From: Pleurodeles waltl
Lineage: Eukaryota; Chordata; Amphibia; Caudata; Salamandridae
Assembly (NCBI RefSeq): GCF_031143425.1
Contig: NC_090438.1
Span: forward strand, 777,491,138-777,555,137
Direction: 5' to 3'
Length of the DNA: 64,000 nucleotides
Numbering within the stretch: the first letter of the stretch is position 1; each line of letters opens with the position of its first letter. Positions 47,801 through 51,706 of this stretch are shown piece by piece. The notes below the pieces were generated by a model that searched no databases, was not told the DNA's origin, and saw only the letters and a list, made by a program, of their open reading frames with translations. Made by a program: the position numbers and the translations under genes.

Positions 47801-49172
47801 CTGGGTGCAGTCATAATATCTCCCCTCACAGAAAAACCAGGAGAAGCAGCTCTCCAGTTGAAGCCTGAAGAGGGGAAAAATCTCTATCTCCACATCCACT
47901 TCCGCCATCATCCGAGAAGGTAATAATATATTGACTTTTCTCTGGATGAGGAATCTGTGGCCCAGTTGAAAAAAATTAGAGTCTTCAAAGACAACTTGAC
48001 AGATGAAGCCCTTTCAAAAACCTACTTTTAGTAAGATTTATCTTTTCCACATAGCAGTATCAGCTCAGTTGGCATTTTTAAGTAGTGTGTTGTCCTCTCC
48101 TGGTCAAGAACACTTAGGCGGTTATTACAACTTTGGAGGAGGTGTTAATCAGTCCCAAAAGTGACGGTAAAGTGACGGATATACCACCAGCCGTATTACG
48201 AGTTCCATAGGATATAATGGACTCGTAATACGGCTGGTGGTATATCCGTCACTTTACCGTCACTTTTGGGACAGATTAACACCTCCTCCAAAGTTGTAAT
48301 AACCCCCTTAGTCTTAGGGGAAGCATTGTAACAGGGGTGGCCTGATAATTTAAGAAACATGTGCACTGTCTTCTACCTCATAATCCATACAGCATATAGT
48401 TTTTGACCTACTAAAGTGAATTTATACATTAGAGGCATCTTCGCTGGTCTGCTGGAAAGCACCAGAGGTAGTAATTCCTCTTAGAAAATTGGATAACTTG
48501 CAGTCGGGAAGTCTACCCCATTGTTATAAATGGCTGAAGGGGAAGTGCAGGTCAGGTACACATCACTATTACATTAGCACCAGAAACCAGTGGGAGTCAT
48601 GCAGGGGAAGTGGGCAAACATGCCTGTTGCTCTCTCAGACCACCAAACCAAGGATTATAGACAAAGCCTGAAATGGTGGGTTGAATATGTTATAGGAAGT
48701 TTTCTATATATGATAAGGTTTGCAACAATTCAATGTCCTCAGTCGCTACAGTAAGGTGGCATAGCAGCTGTGGTGCTAGCTAAACAAAATTGCAGTCTTC
48801 TGAGGAGATGTGAGCTTCTGAACTAGTCATCAAACTAGAGGTCTCTGGGGACTCCCTAAATGTTGATGGTAACTGGAAGAACAGAATTGGCAGTAGCCTC
48901 TACACCCACAGTCAACAAACCTCAAAACAACCTAACTTAAATTCTGGTGCACCATTTGTTTGGCATTGGTGTTGAGTAAAGCATGTTGTGGTTAGTATTT
49001 AAAATGTATTATTCTGATGATTTTACTTGTTCTCTGTTGCTTTTTAGGCGAATCCTGTGACATCAGGTTACTACAGACAGTTGATTCACTCGATGAACGA
49101 ACTAGAGGGTGGGGTCTTGATTATTACTGTGAGAGAATACATTTGCTCACATTAAAGGCTAATAGTCCATGA
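11804..49172 (+). CDS. TPMT: Thiopurine S-methyltransferase, exons 7-10 (3' half of gene)
   Basis: Four exons (11804-11875, 28211-28296, 38784-38828, 49048-49172) splice in phase to give about 108 residues ending in TGA. They align without gaps to human TPMT from about residue 141 to 245, with four extra residues at the C-terminus. TPMT is a cytosolic class I methyltransferase that uses S-adenosylmethionine to methylate aromatic and heterocyclic thiols such as 6-mercaptopurine. Landmarks include WDKGSLVAINP, PPFYVP and the DER...WG motif containing the equivalent of human Arg226. The equivalent of human Arg152 is Lys, Gly161 is Cys and Tyr240 is His. Exon boundaries match the human exon 7/8/9/10 layout as I know it. 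The N-terminal SAM-binding half is not in the window. All introns are loaded with transposons. Confidence 0.93.
11876..12405. other. TPMT intron 7, start
   Basis: Intronic sequence between the exon 7 donor and the Harbinger element. No feature was recognised. Confidence 0.5.
12406..12436 (+). repeat. Harbinger-1 left terminal inverted repeat
   Basis: CCCTCATTATGACATTGGCGG at the left edge pairs with the inverted right end near 20310-20338. The same terminus recurs at 35091 in a related non-autonomous copy. Confidence 0.8.
12983..14490 (+). pseudogene. Harbinger Myb/SANT-like DNA-binding protein A, broken
   Basis: Exon 1 (about 12983-13352) encodes a Myb/SANT-like domain: DEELRVM, then PQLFGAQ, KKMELWRRIVDRVNAVG and HPRTR...IRKR. 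This is followed by TGGGPPPP and a TAWEEQVLAILHPEGL tail up to a GTGAGT donor at 13353. It has an in-frame TAA at 13030 and a TGA at 13177, where the family has a conserved Trp, plus a frameshift between about 13180 and 13199. Exon 2 starts after ACAG at 13684 and gives an acidic Pro/Ser-rich region and a Q/L-rich coiled-coil segment (about 14100-14290). It ends in a basic tail at TGA 14488-14490. Its partner would be the transposase, which Myb-like proteins of this group help import into the nucleus and guide to the termini. The gene converges on the transposase. Confidence 0.8.
14663..14668 (+). terminator. AATAAA poly(A) signal of Myb-like gene A
   Basis: A canonical AATAAA lies about 170 bp after the Myb-A stop codon, in an otherwise non-coding interval before the convergent transposase gene. 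Confidence 0.6.
14974..16060 (-). CDS. HARBI1-like DDE transposase with one 100-bp intron, ORF intact
   Basis: Exon 1 is 16060-15454 and exon 2 is 15353-14974. The intron 15453-15354 has a GTGAG donor and a TTGCAG acceptor, and the join restores the motif LIGDSGYP. The spliced frame is 987 nt (328 residues), without stops. Acidic residues of the DDE_Tnp_4 family are visible: D128 in AIDGTH, D178 in SVHD, D204 in GDSGY and E240 in VERTFG. RNRKSFHSLNVQ is the usual post-D motif. The C-terminus has a Glu-rich run. The enzyme would cut and paste the element. Directly upstream of the first Met (16060) the frame stays open through an Arg-rich stretch, so the true N-terminus may be longer or come from another exon. 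HARBI1 itself is about 350 residues. Confidence 0.88.
16061..16542. promoter_or_regulatory. Intergenic divergent promoter region, transposase / Myb-B
   Basis: About 480 bp separate the outward-reading transposase and Myb-like gene B, so this segment is expected to hold both promoters. An arginine-rich open frame intrudes at its left edge and a non-coding leader precedes the Myb-B ATG. No TATA box or initiator was confidently identified. Confidence 0.4.
16543..18802 (+). pseudogene. Harbinger Myb/SANT-like DNA-binding protein B, degraded
   Basis: Exon 1 (16543-16656) is 38 codons, starts MASATGERAPAFSSEELE and ends at GTGAGT. Exon 2 starts after CTACAG at 16878 and gives KNGLWRTIAKDVRTLGVYSR, then CRKRWENLRRWARK, which is a complete Myb-like helix set. 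A TAG at 17058-17060 follows, probably after a small indel, since homologous-looking coding sequence continues to a GTGAGT near 17150. A third exon (about 17530-18100), spread over frames, retains ISFAPGTSG, LSEEAIDLL and GLAALQRSFQALASSL, a helical tail. Beyond that is Pro/His/Thr-rich low complexity. It diverges from the transposase gene. It differs from protein A in sequence and exon layout and so is a second DNA-binding gene type. Confidence 0.72.
18845..19530 (+). repeat. Pro/Lys-coding minisatellite in Harbinger-1
   Basis: Two tandem-repeat blocks lie head to tail. The first (about 18950-19140) has roughly 30-bp units around CAAGACAAAGGCCAAGG and encodes KTKAKE/PPK-type repeats. The second (about 19260-19520) has 27-bp units, AAGGAGCCCCCTCAGTAACC plus AGTGGGC, repeated about nine times with variants. 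In some frames the units are open and give basic proline-rich peptides. They follow the Myb-B coding tail and may be an expanded C-terminus. Confidence 0.7.
19571..19576 (+). terminator. AATAAA poly(A) signal after Myb-B tail
   Basis: A canonical AATAAA shortly after the end of the tandem-repeat block, on the same strand as Myb-like gene B. It is the likely 3' end signal for that transcript. Confidence 0.5.
19577..20305. other. Harbinger-1 right-end non-coding sequence
   Basis: Includes a short TG-rich microsatellite (about 19815-19862) and subterminal sequence leading to the right terminal repeat. No coding feature was supported. Confidence 0.5.
20306..20338 (-). repeat. Harbinger-1 right terminal inverted repeat
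   Basis: ACCAAGGTCATAATGACCAC on the + strand is the inverted counterpart of the left terminus, with a few mismatches. It is very similar to the right end of the related element at about 36150-36170. Confidence 0.8.
20700..21300. repeat. Degenerate tandem-like repeat
   Basis: Words such as CTCAGTATG, GTCAGGGT and TGCTCA(A/G) recur irregularly at spacings of about 25-60 bp through this stretch, suggesting an old, strongly mutated minisatellite. No exact period was established. Confidence 0.35.
21690..22130 (+). repeat. Interspersed repeat, copy B, with internal 80-bp duplication
   Basis: Same family as 3720-4075, in the opposite orientation. Inside it, a segment of about 80 bp starting TTTTGTGTGTCTCCTTCA and ending ATGTCAACTGTT occurs twice in tandem (about 21908-21980 and 21988-22065). 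A related terminal word, GGCAAGAAAAGTCCGG, recurs in similar form at about 26835. Confidence 0.65.
22270..22520 (+). repeat. Short interspersed repeat, copy 1 of a diverged pair
   Basis: Shares an ordered series of words with 23790-24010: an AAAGCAGCC/AAACAGCC word, a long C/T-rich middle, then AAAAAGTGGCCCAC followed by a variable G-rich tail and TATGTGG. No protein is encoded. The class is unknown. Confidence 0.45.
22570..23180 (+). repeat. Long polypyrimidine tract
   Basis: About 600 bp composed overwhelmingly of C and T on the + strand, without a fixed period. The ORFs across it (for example 22647-22910 and 22835-23176) are Ser/Phe/Leu-only low complexity and are not genes. A comparable purine-rich tract lies at 27135-27835. 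Confidence 0.8.
23181..23789. other. Unassigned intron 7 sequence
   Basis: Between the pyrimidine tract and the second short repeat copy. No feature was recognised. Confidence 0.4.
23790..24010 (+). repeat. Short interspersed repeat, copy 2 of a diverged pair
   Basis: Diverged copy of the unit at 22270-22520, sharing AAAAAGTGGCCCAC and flanking order. It is followed by ACTGAGGGCTACTATGTGGC, which recurs in altered form near 26763. Confidence 0.45.
24011..24688. other. Unassigned intron 7 sequence
   Basis: No coding region, repeat edge or splice-flanked exon was recognised. Confidence 0.4.
24689..25033. mobile_element. hAT-type MITE with 8-bp target-site duplication
   Basis: The element starts CAGTGCTTAATTTGT and ends ACAAATTAAGCACTG, perfect 15-bp terminal inverted repeats with the CAGxG start of hAT elements. 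It is flanked by CTTTCAGT (24681-24688) and CCTTCAGT (25034-25041), an 8-bp duplication with one mismatch, as expected for hAT. At 345 bp it has no transposase and is non-autonomous. Confidence 0.92.
25042..25640. other. Unassigned intron 7 sequence
   Basis: Short ORFs only. No recognised feature. Confidence 0.4.
25701..25842 (+). repeat. Two-unit tandem duplication (about 70 bp each)
   Basis: The unit CCCTCTGCGCT(A/G)CCTTA... TTCCACTAGA(C/T)AAAAGTA...TTCTCTCTCCA occurs twice back to back with substitutions. A related pair of TGTGACTTGTAGTTTTATTT words lies at about 25930 and 26058. No coding role is seen. Confidence 0.6.
26471..26582. repeat. Cluster of three hairpins
   Basis: Three inverted repeats follow each other. 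GGCTCTCTCA pairs with TGAGAGAGCC (26471-26498). TGGCTGGG pairs with CCCAGCCA (26531-26550). AATCCTGACGCTGCT pairs with AGCAGCGTCAGGATT around a TTG loop (26550-26582). All arms are perfect. The cluster is GC-rich inside AT-rich intron and probably belongs to an interspersed repeat. Confidence 0.75.
26600..27130. other. Intron 7 sequence with repeat fragments
   Basis: Contains short fragments resembling other repeats in the window (an ACTGAGGGCCA word near 26765 and a TGGCAAAAAAGTCCAG word near 26833). No gene was recognised. Confidence 0.4.
27135..27835 (+). repeat. Long polypurine tract
   Basis: About 700 bp made almost entirely of A and G on the + strand, with GAAAGAAGG-like words and no fixed period. 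The 241-codon minus-strand ORF across it (27867-27142) encodes only Phe/Ser/Leu-rich low complexity and is an artefact of composition. Confidence 0.85.
28211..28296 (+). CDS. TPMT: TPMT exon 8
   Basis: An 86-nt exon between TTTGTTAG (ending 28210) and GTATAG (28297). The first base completes the Arg codon begun in exon 7, and a single G is left for exon 9. It encodes YAKTVLSLMEQDCCYLLVTV followed by LYNP, matching the human exon 8 segment beginning YADTMFSLL residue for residue, including the Tyr equivalent to human Tyr180. The pattern is the hydrophobic strand of a class I methyltransferase core. Confidence 0.94.
28297..32483. other. TPMT intron 8, 5' part, no recognised element
   Basis: About 4.2 kb of AT-rich sequence. 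ORFs are all under about 105 codons without family motifs. I saw no terminal repeats or LINE/LTR signatures. Older decayed repeats cannot be excluded by eye. Confidence 0.45.
32484..32940. repeat. DIRS 3' terminal and internal complementary repeats
   Basis: CTTATCTGGTAGAGACAATA (32491-32510) recurs as its inverse TATTGTCTCTACCAGATAAG at about 32855-32874. A second, variant terminus CTGATAGAGACATCTAGTA follows near 32902. This nested set of complementary termini is the expected DIRS arrangement for regenerating ends through a circular intermediate. Confidence 0.75.
32931..33491 (-). pseudogene. DIRS tyrosine recombinase (C-terminal part), one in-frame stop
   Basis: From 33491 the minus-strand frame carries FHVGQS, PSKEEEGLHLMDPKRALAFY and a KKGWAVKKRTISRW segment. 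It continues in the same frame past one TAA (about 33182-33184) into RAHCTR, ACGVPVLDICQAATW and FTKHYCLD. The H-x-x-R and the HY pair are the catalytic His/Arg and nucleophilic Tyr of the tyrosine recombinase family, as used by DIRS and Ngaro to insert circular cDNA. The N-terminal part is not clearly preserved upstream of 33600. Confidence 0.82.
33600..34920. repeat. Interspersed repeat inserted within DIRS, possibly LTR-derived
   Basis: A roughly 1.3-kb stretch with composition and content unlike the DIRS gag or recombinase. It carries a CACTTGCCAGG/CCTGGCAAGTG inverted pair near 33978-34000. It looks like a high-copy interspersed repeat, perhaps a long terminal repeat, but I could not define ends or target duplications. 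Confidence 0.4.
35088..36170. mobile_element. Non-autonomous Harbinger element related to Harbinger-1
   Basis: The left end CCCTCATTATGACTTTGGCGG and the right end ACCACCAAGGTCATAATGAC match the termini of the 12406-20338 element almost exactly. The interior is about 1.1 kb with GGCGGT-type words and a GT-rich microsatellite (about 35420-35690), with no transposase or Myb domain. It was presumably mobilised by a Harbinger-1-like transposase. The 3-bp target duplication is not clear. Confidence 0.85.
36686..38386 (-). pseudogene. DIRS gag-like protein, frameshifted
   Basis: Minus-strand segments in changing frames give the following. Near 38150-38030 there is a Cys/His knuckle-like motif (KPCRSC...CLWCMEGDH...CSKC). 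A middle segment contains AEVLDLELPTVAVRTSLLTE with MLQPG (about 37580-37480). The segment 37189-36941 contains AKFAIQCGLDTTDSLGSTFA and LVDMPLDGTLLFGEKAHSAL. The same ordered motifs appear in the + strand copy at 56259-57836, which supports the assignment. Gag would package the RNA. At least three frameshifts make this copy non-functional. Confidence 0.78.
38784..38828 (+). CDS. TPMT: TPMT exon 9
   Basis: A 45-nt exon between TTTTTCAG (ending 38783) and GTGAGT (38829). With the split Gly codons at each side it encodes PPFYVPNSVIEKLYG, matching human PPFYVPHAEIERLFG. Phases agree with exons 8 and 10. The DIRS element ends less than 300 bp upstream of the acceptor. Confidence 0.93.
38829..39589. 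other. TPMT intron 9, start
   Basis: AT-rich intronic sequence between the exon 9 donor and the antisense LINE. No recognised feature. Confidence 0.5.
40786..41705 (-). pseudogene. LINE reverse transcriptase, broken
   Basis: Three minus-strand pieces in differing frames hold consecutive RT motifs. 41705-41394 has APGSDSFPVDLYK and LKVPIYKQGDRLNPACYR. 41375-41106 has SDLQYGFR and LAFVDLSSAFDCVVHDQLW (motif A with catalytic Asp). 40998-40786 has ALLYEDDAVLM (motif C, with YEDD in place of YADD) and then GLQRLVN. Frameshifts separate the pieces. Confidence 0.82.
42127..43117 (-). pseudogene. LINE AP-endonuclease domain, broken
   Basis: The segment 43117-42758 has the endonuclease start LVFWNIVGLKSKL and CFQETWL (the Q-E-T-W motif with catalytic Glu). 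The segment 42732-42127 has WGGDFNVNL, the conserved G-D-F-N motif. The two are in different frames. The endonuclease nicks target DNA for target-primed reverse transcription. Confidence 0.8.
43701..48113. other. TPMT intron 9, middle, no recognised element
   Basis: About 4.4 kb of mostly AT-rich sequence. ORFs (up to about 100 codons at 44527-44835) have no family motifs and no splice context relating them to TPMT. I could not identify a transposon. Older fragments are likely but unproven. Confidence 0.45.
48117..48307. mobile_element. 191-bp palindromic MITE with TTA target-site duplication
   Basis: Almost the entire element is one inverted repeat. The left arm from GGCGGTTATTACAACTTTGG is matched by the right arm ending CCAAAGTTGTAATAACCCCC, with about 87-bp arms and only about two mismatches. 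The centre is about 18 bp. It is flanked by TTA (48114-48116 and 48308-48310), the Harbinger-type duplication. The terminus resembles, but is not identical to, the other Harbinger ends in the window. It lies 740 bp before TPMT exon 10. Confidence 0.93.
48311..49047. other. TPMT intron 9, 3' end
   Basis: Intronic sequence leading to the exon 10 acceptor (pyrimidine-rich, ending TTTTTAG at 49047). No other feature was recognised. Confidence 0.5.
49048..49172 (+). CDS. TPMT: TPMT exon 10 (terminal coding exon)
   Basis: It follows TTGCTTTTTAG and completes the Gly codon left open by exon 9. It encodes ESCDIRLLQTVDSLDERTRG, then WGLDYYCERIHLLT and a six-residue tail before TGA (49170-49172). This aligns with the human C-terminus ([22 protein letters not shown]...). 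Arg226 is kept and human Tyr240 is His here. The C-terminus is four residues longer than human. Confidence 0.95.
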
Positions 49173-49249
49173 TTATGAGATCAACAAACGACAAAGAACT
49201 CCTGTGCTGTTCAAGAACGATCCTGGTTTTATTTTTGAGAACACTGTGT

Positions 49250-49255
49250 ATTAAA
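49250..49255 (+). terminator. TPMT: Candidate TPMT poly(A) signal (ATTAAA)
   Basis: ATTAAA lies 78 bp after the stop codon. A GT-rich stretch at about 49335-49360 could serve as a downstream element, though it is farther away than usual. No AATAAA was noticed in the first few hundred bases, so the true site could be elsewhere. Confidence 0.35.
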
Positions 49256-49539
49256 ACCTTTTGGAAAATTATACTTTTGTATGAACTATAATGTTGCTAA
49301 ATCTCATCTACTCAAGTGTTTATTTTAAGGGCAAAGGATGTGTGTGTCTGTGTGTGAATATTTTCTCTGGTGCTCACAAATGCAGATTATGCTTTCTGGA
49401 GTTTACCCCACCTTTACCCCGTGGTCTTTACTGCAATACACCAAACCAAGGCTTACGTCCTGCATCCTTGTATTGTGATGCATATTTTCACCTTTAGGAG
49501 GCCCAAGAAGCTAGTACGATATTGCATGTATTTTTCTTA

Positions 49540-50440
49540 GAATTAGGGTGGGTACACAGAATACAATGTAGGATACCTATTTCAAACATAGTTCAACCAC
49601 TCTCTTCAGATGGAACACCACCTGTCTCCAGTATACTCCAACTTCAGGATCGGACCATGTACAATACATCAGAATCATTTTGAGTCACTGAATGGGCATT
49701 TTTGTGAATGTGTAATGTGCATACTAGTAGAATAGCAGGGATACGGTGCATATTATGGAAGAATTTAAATTGATTGAGTCGAATCTAGCATTACTTGCCA
49801 CCTTTTTTTAGATATGCCAGGCTTGCATCCCAGCTTGCATCTGAAAGCTGCACACTGCAGTTCCTTCCTGATTTTATTTTCATTGCTAGGTCTTGACGTG
49901 GCTTCTCCTTAAGGAGCACTCCGTGTAGAGAGGATAATGGATGCCCTCTCTCTGTCAATGATATCAGTCTTAGCATTGCTCTGGTTTAGATAGTCTACCA
50001 GGGAACTTTCCCATGCAATATGTAACCTCAGTCTAGCAAATATTCGAAAATGACATACCGCCATTTGTGCTCTAGCTTCTTAAAGAGTGCAGAGTGACTC
50101 CATACTGTATACGACTATCATCAACTTGAAAAAACATTTGTCTAACCATGGAGAGGGTTTTTGGAATTCCGTCAGTCCCTACAGTTGCATCCATTTTGTA
50201 GTGGGTATCATCTTTTCCCATTTCCTGACCTGGACCTTCGGAGACACCAAATGCCAAACAAACTTCTCCACCTTTGTTAATGTTAGAAACTGATATCTCA
50301 CTTTTATATCCTTGTGACAGCCACACACCAGGATAGATAATGTTCTTGGTACATATGTCTTCTATGTGAAGAGATGATGCAGCTACGATGTGGAATAATA
50401 GCACTATAACGCCTCTGTTCACAAAAGTAAGTTTACACAT
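49540..50440 (-). pseudogene. Decayed L1-type ORF2 C-terminal remnant
   Basis: Reading the minus strand across frames, an NKGG-containing segment (50440-50072) precedes a stretch resembling the L1 tail in which a reading like FFHNMHRIPAIL is followed by a VLYMVRS-type segment (about 49760-49610). The pattern is faint and heavily frameshifted. Assignment to L1 is tentative; the 122-codon ORF at 50440-50072 is probably a fragment rather than a gene. Confidence 0.35.
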
Positions 50441-50865
50441 GTAATTTTACTTGTGTAAATCTATCATTTTTCACTAGTCACCATTTTTTTGTGTAGATTT
50501 ATACCTAAGTGTAGACTTACTTGTCTTTTCAGCGGGTGGAGACACCTAAGACTGAATTTACGAGTTTAAAGTTACTACTAGTGACATTTCACAGGCAGAT
50601 AAAGTTCACCGCCCTCGTCGCTGAGATCTCCGCCACTGTGGTGGAGTTCTCTTTATGGTAAAGTATATGGAAAACAAATAACGTGTACTACTTAAAAAAA
50701 AGTAATATTTCAATAGAAAATATATATGTAAACTAAATAAAAATAATGCATTTTACCCTGGAAGTAATAAAATGTTACAGCACATCAACTTGTCACAGTA
50801 AATGTCTATTAAATAATTAAATAATTTAAATATAAATATTAATTTCTATATTTTATATATGTATT
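50441..50865. other. Unassigned AT-rich sequence
   Basis: Strongly AT-rich in its right half. A short imperfect GC-rich inverted repeat lies near 50620-50650. No gene was recognised. Confidence 0.4.
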
Positions 50866-50888
50866 TGTGTATATATATATATATATAA
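50866..50888. repeat. (TA)n microsatellite at left edge of Penelope-like element
   Basis: About 20 bp of TA repeats next to the left end of the Penelope-like element. A longer (TA)n tract borders the right end, so the element probably inserted into a TA microsatellite. Confidence 0.7.
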
Positions 50889-50960
50889 TTCACATAAAAC
50901 ACTCGGACTGCAGGAACACCACACAGCGGTCCCGGGTGGGCTCCGAGAGGCCCTAATAAA

Positions 50961-51544
50961 TCCTCCAACTCTCCTCCAAATAACAGGAGACCCAGGACAC
51001 CTCCAAGGTGCAAATCAATTTATTTCAGCACACAAATCCAACGCGTTTCGGCAGCAGCCTTACTCATGGATACATCACTGTTACAGTGCCCCAAGTTAAA
51101 AACCATGCAATCCTAGACATAAAAAACAGACAACATCTCAAATCCCCACCAAAAGACACAAAATGTGGCGGCCATCTTAAAGTGCATCTATAAATAAGTT
51201 TCACAGTAGTTTGTACCATAGTCCTATCAAAATACAACTCAAATTATTGTTCAAATCCATCAGAATCTTTAAATTAATGTGATATCATAATTCGCACAAT
51301 AAATAGAGTAAAATTCAATTGCCAAAATACAAAAATTGTAAATAGAATAATTCATTGCATAATAAAAGTTTGTTAACTATGAATGTTTTCAAAATTTAAA
51401 ATTCAATATATCACTTAAATCCTGAACATTATTAACTATGCTTGAATTAATTACTTATCATCCTATACCATCCAAACAGACCTGTACACCTACACAAAAC
51501 TTTTGGGGGATCTCATATTTTTGGGGAATCTCATATTGGTATAT
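50961..51544 (-). repeat. Penelope-like terminal repeat (pLTR), 3' copy
   Basis: 584 bp, starting TCCTCCAACTCTCCTCC on the + strand and ending at ...CTCATATTGGTATAT. It is the exact-length inverse of 55177-55760; I noticed one mismatch (CTGAACATT against CTGAGCATT). It has the same orientation as the ORFs and contains a hammerhead-like motif on the minus strand. Confidence 0.93.
51036..51071 (-). ncRNA. Hammerhead-ribozyme-like motif in 3' pLTR (degenerate core)
   Basis: The minus strand folds as stem I ATCC/GGAT, then ATGAGTAA, stem II GGC-TGCT-GCC, then GAAA, and a minimal stem III around ACGCGT. This is the layout of the minimal hammerheads known from Penelope-like terminal repeats. The core is ATGAGTAA instead of CTGANGA, with the C3 and G8 equivalents changed and one base extra, so self-cleavage is doubtful. 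Confidence 0.55.
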
Positions 51545-51706
51545 GGAGCTTCTCTACCCAAGTGGGTAGACAAACAAATTCTTCTATTGTAGAAACCTTA
51601 TAGACCCCAACACCTGTACCCTTCTACTAAGAATCAAATAGGATTAAAAAAATCACCCCTACATCACATTCTGTATCAGATGACCACCCACCAAACAAAG
51701 TATCGA

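Noticed and set aside
50072..50440. 122-codon minus-strand ORF with a signal-peptide-like start
   Set aside because: The hydrophobic start is not followed by a recognisable domain. The context looks like a decayed L1 tail, so it is not called as a host gene.
51008..51193. 61-codon ORF present identically in both Penelope-like terminal repeats
   Set aside because: It is identical only because the repeats are near-identical. It overlaps the hammerhead-like motif and has no protein-like features.
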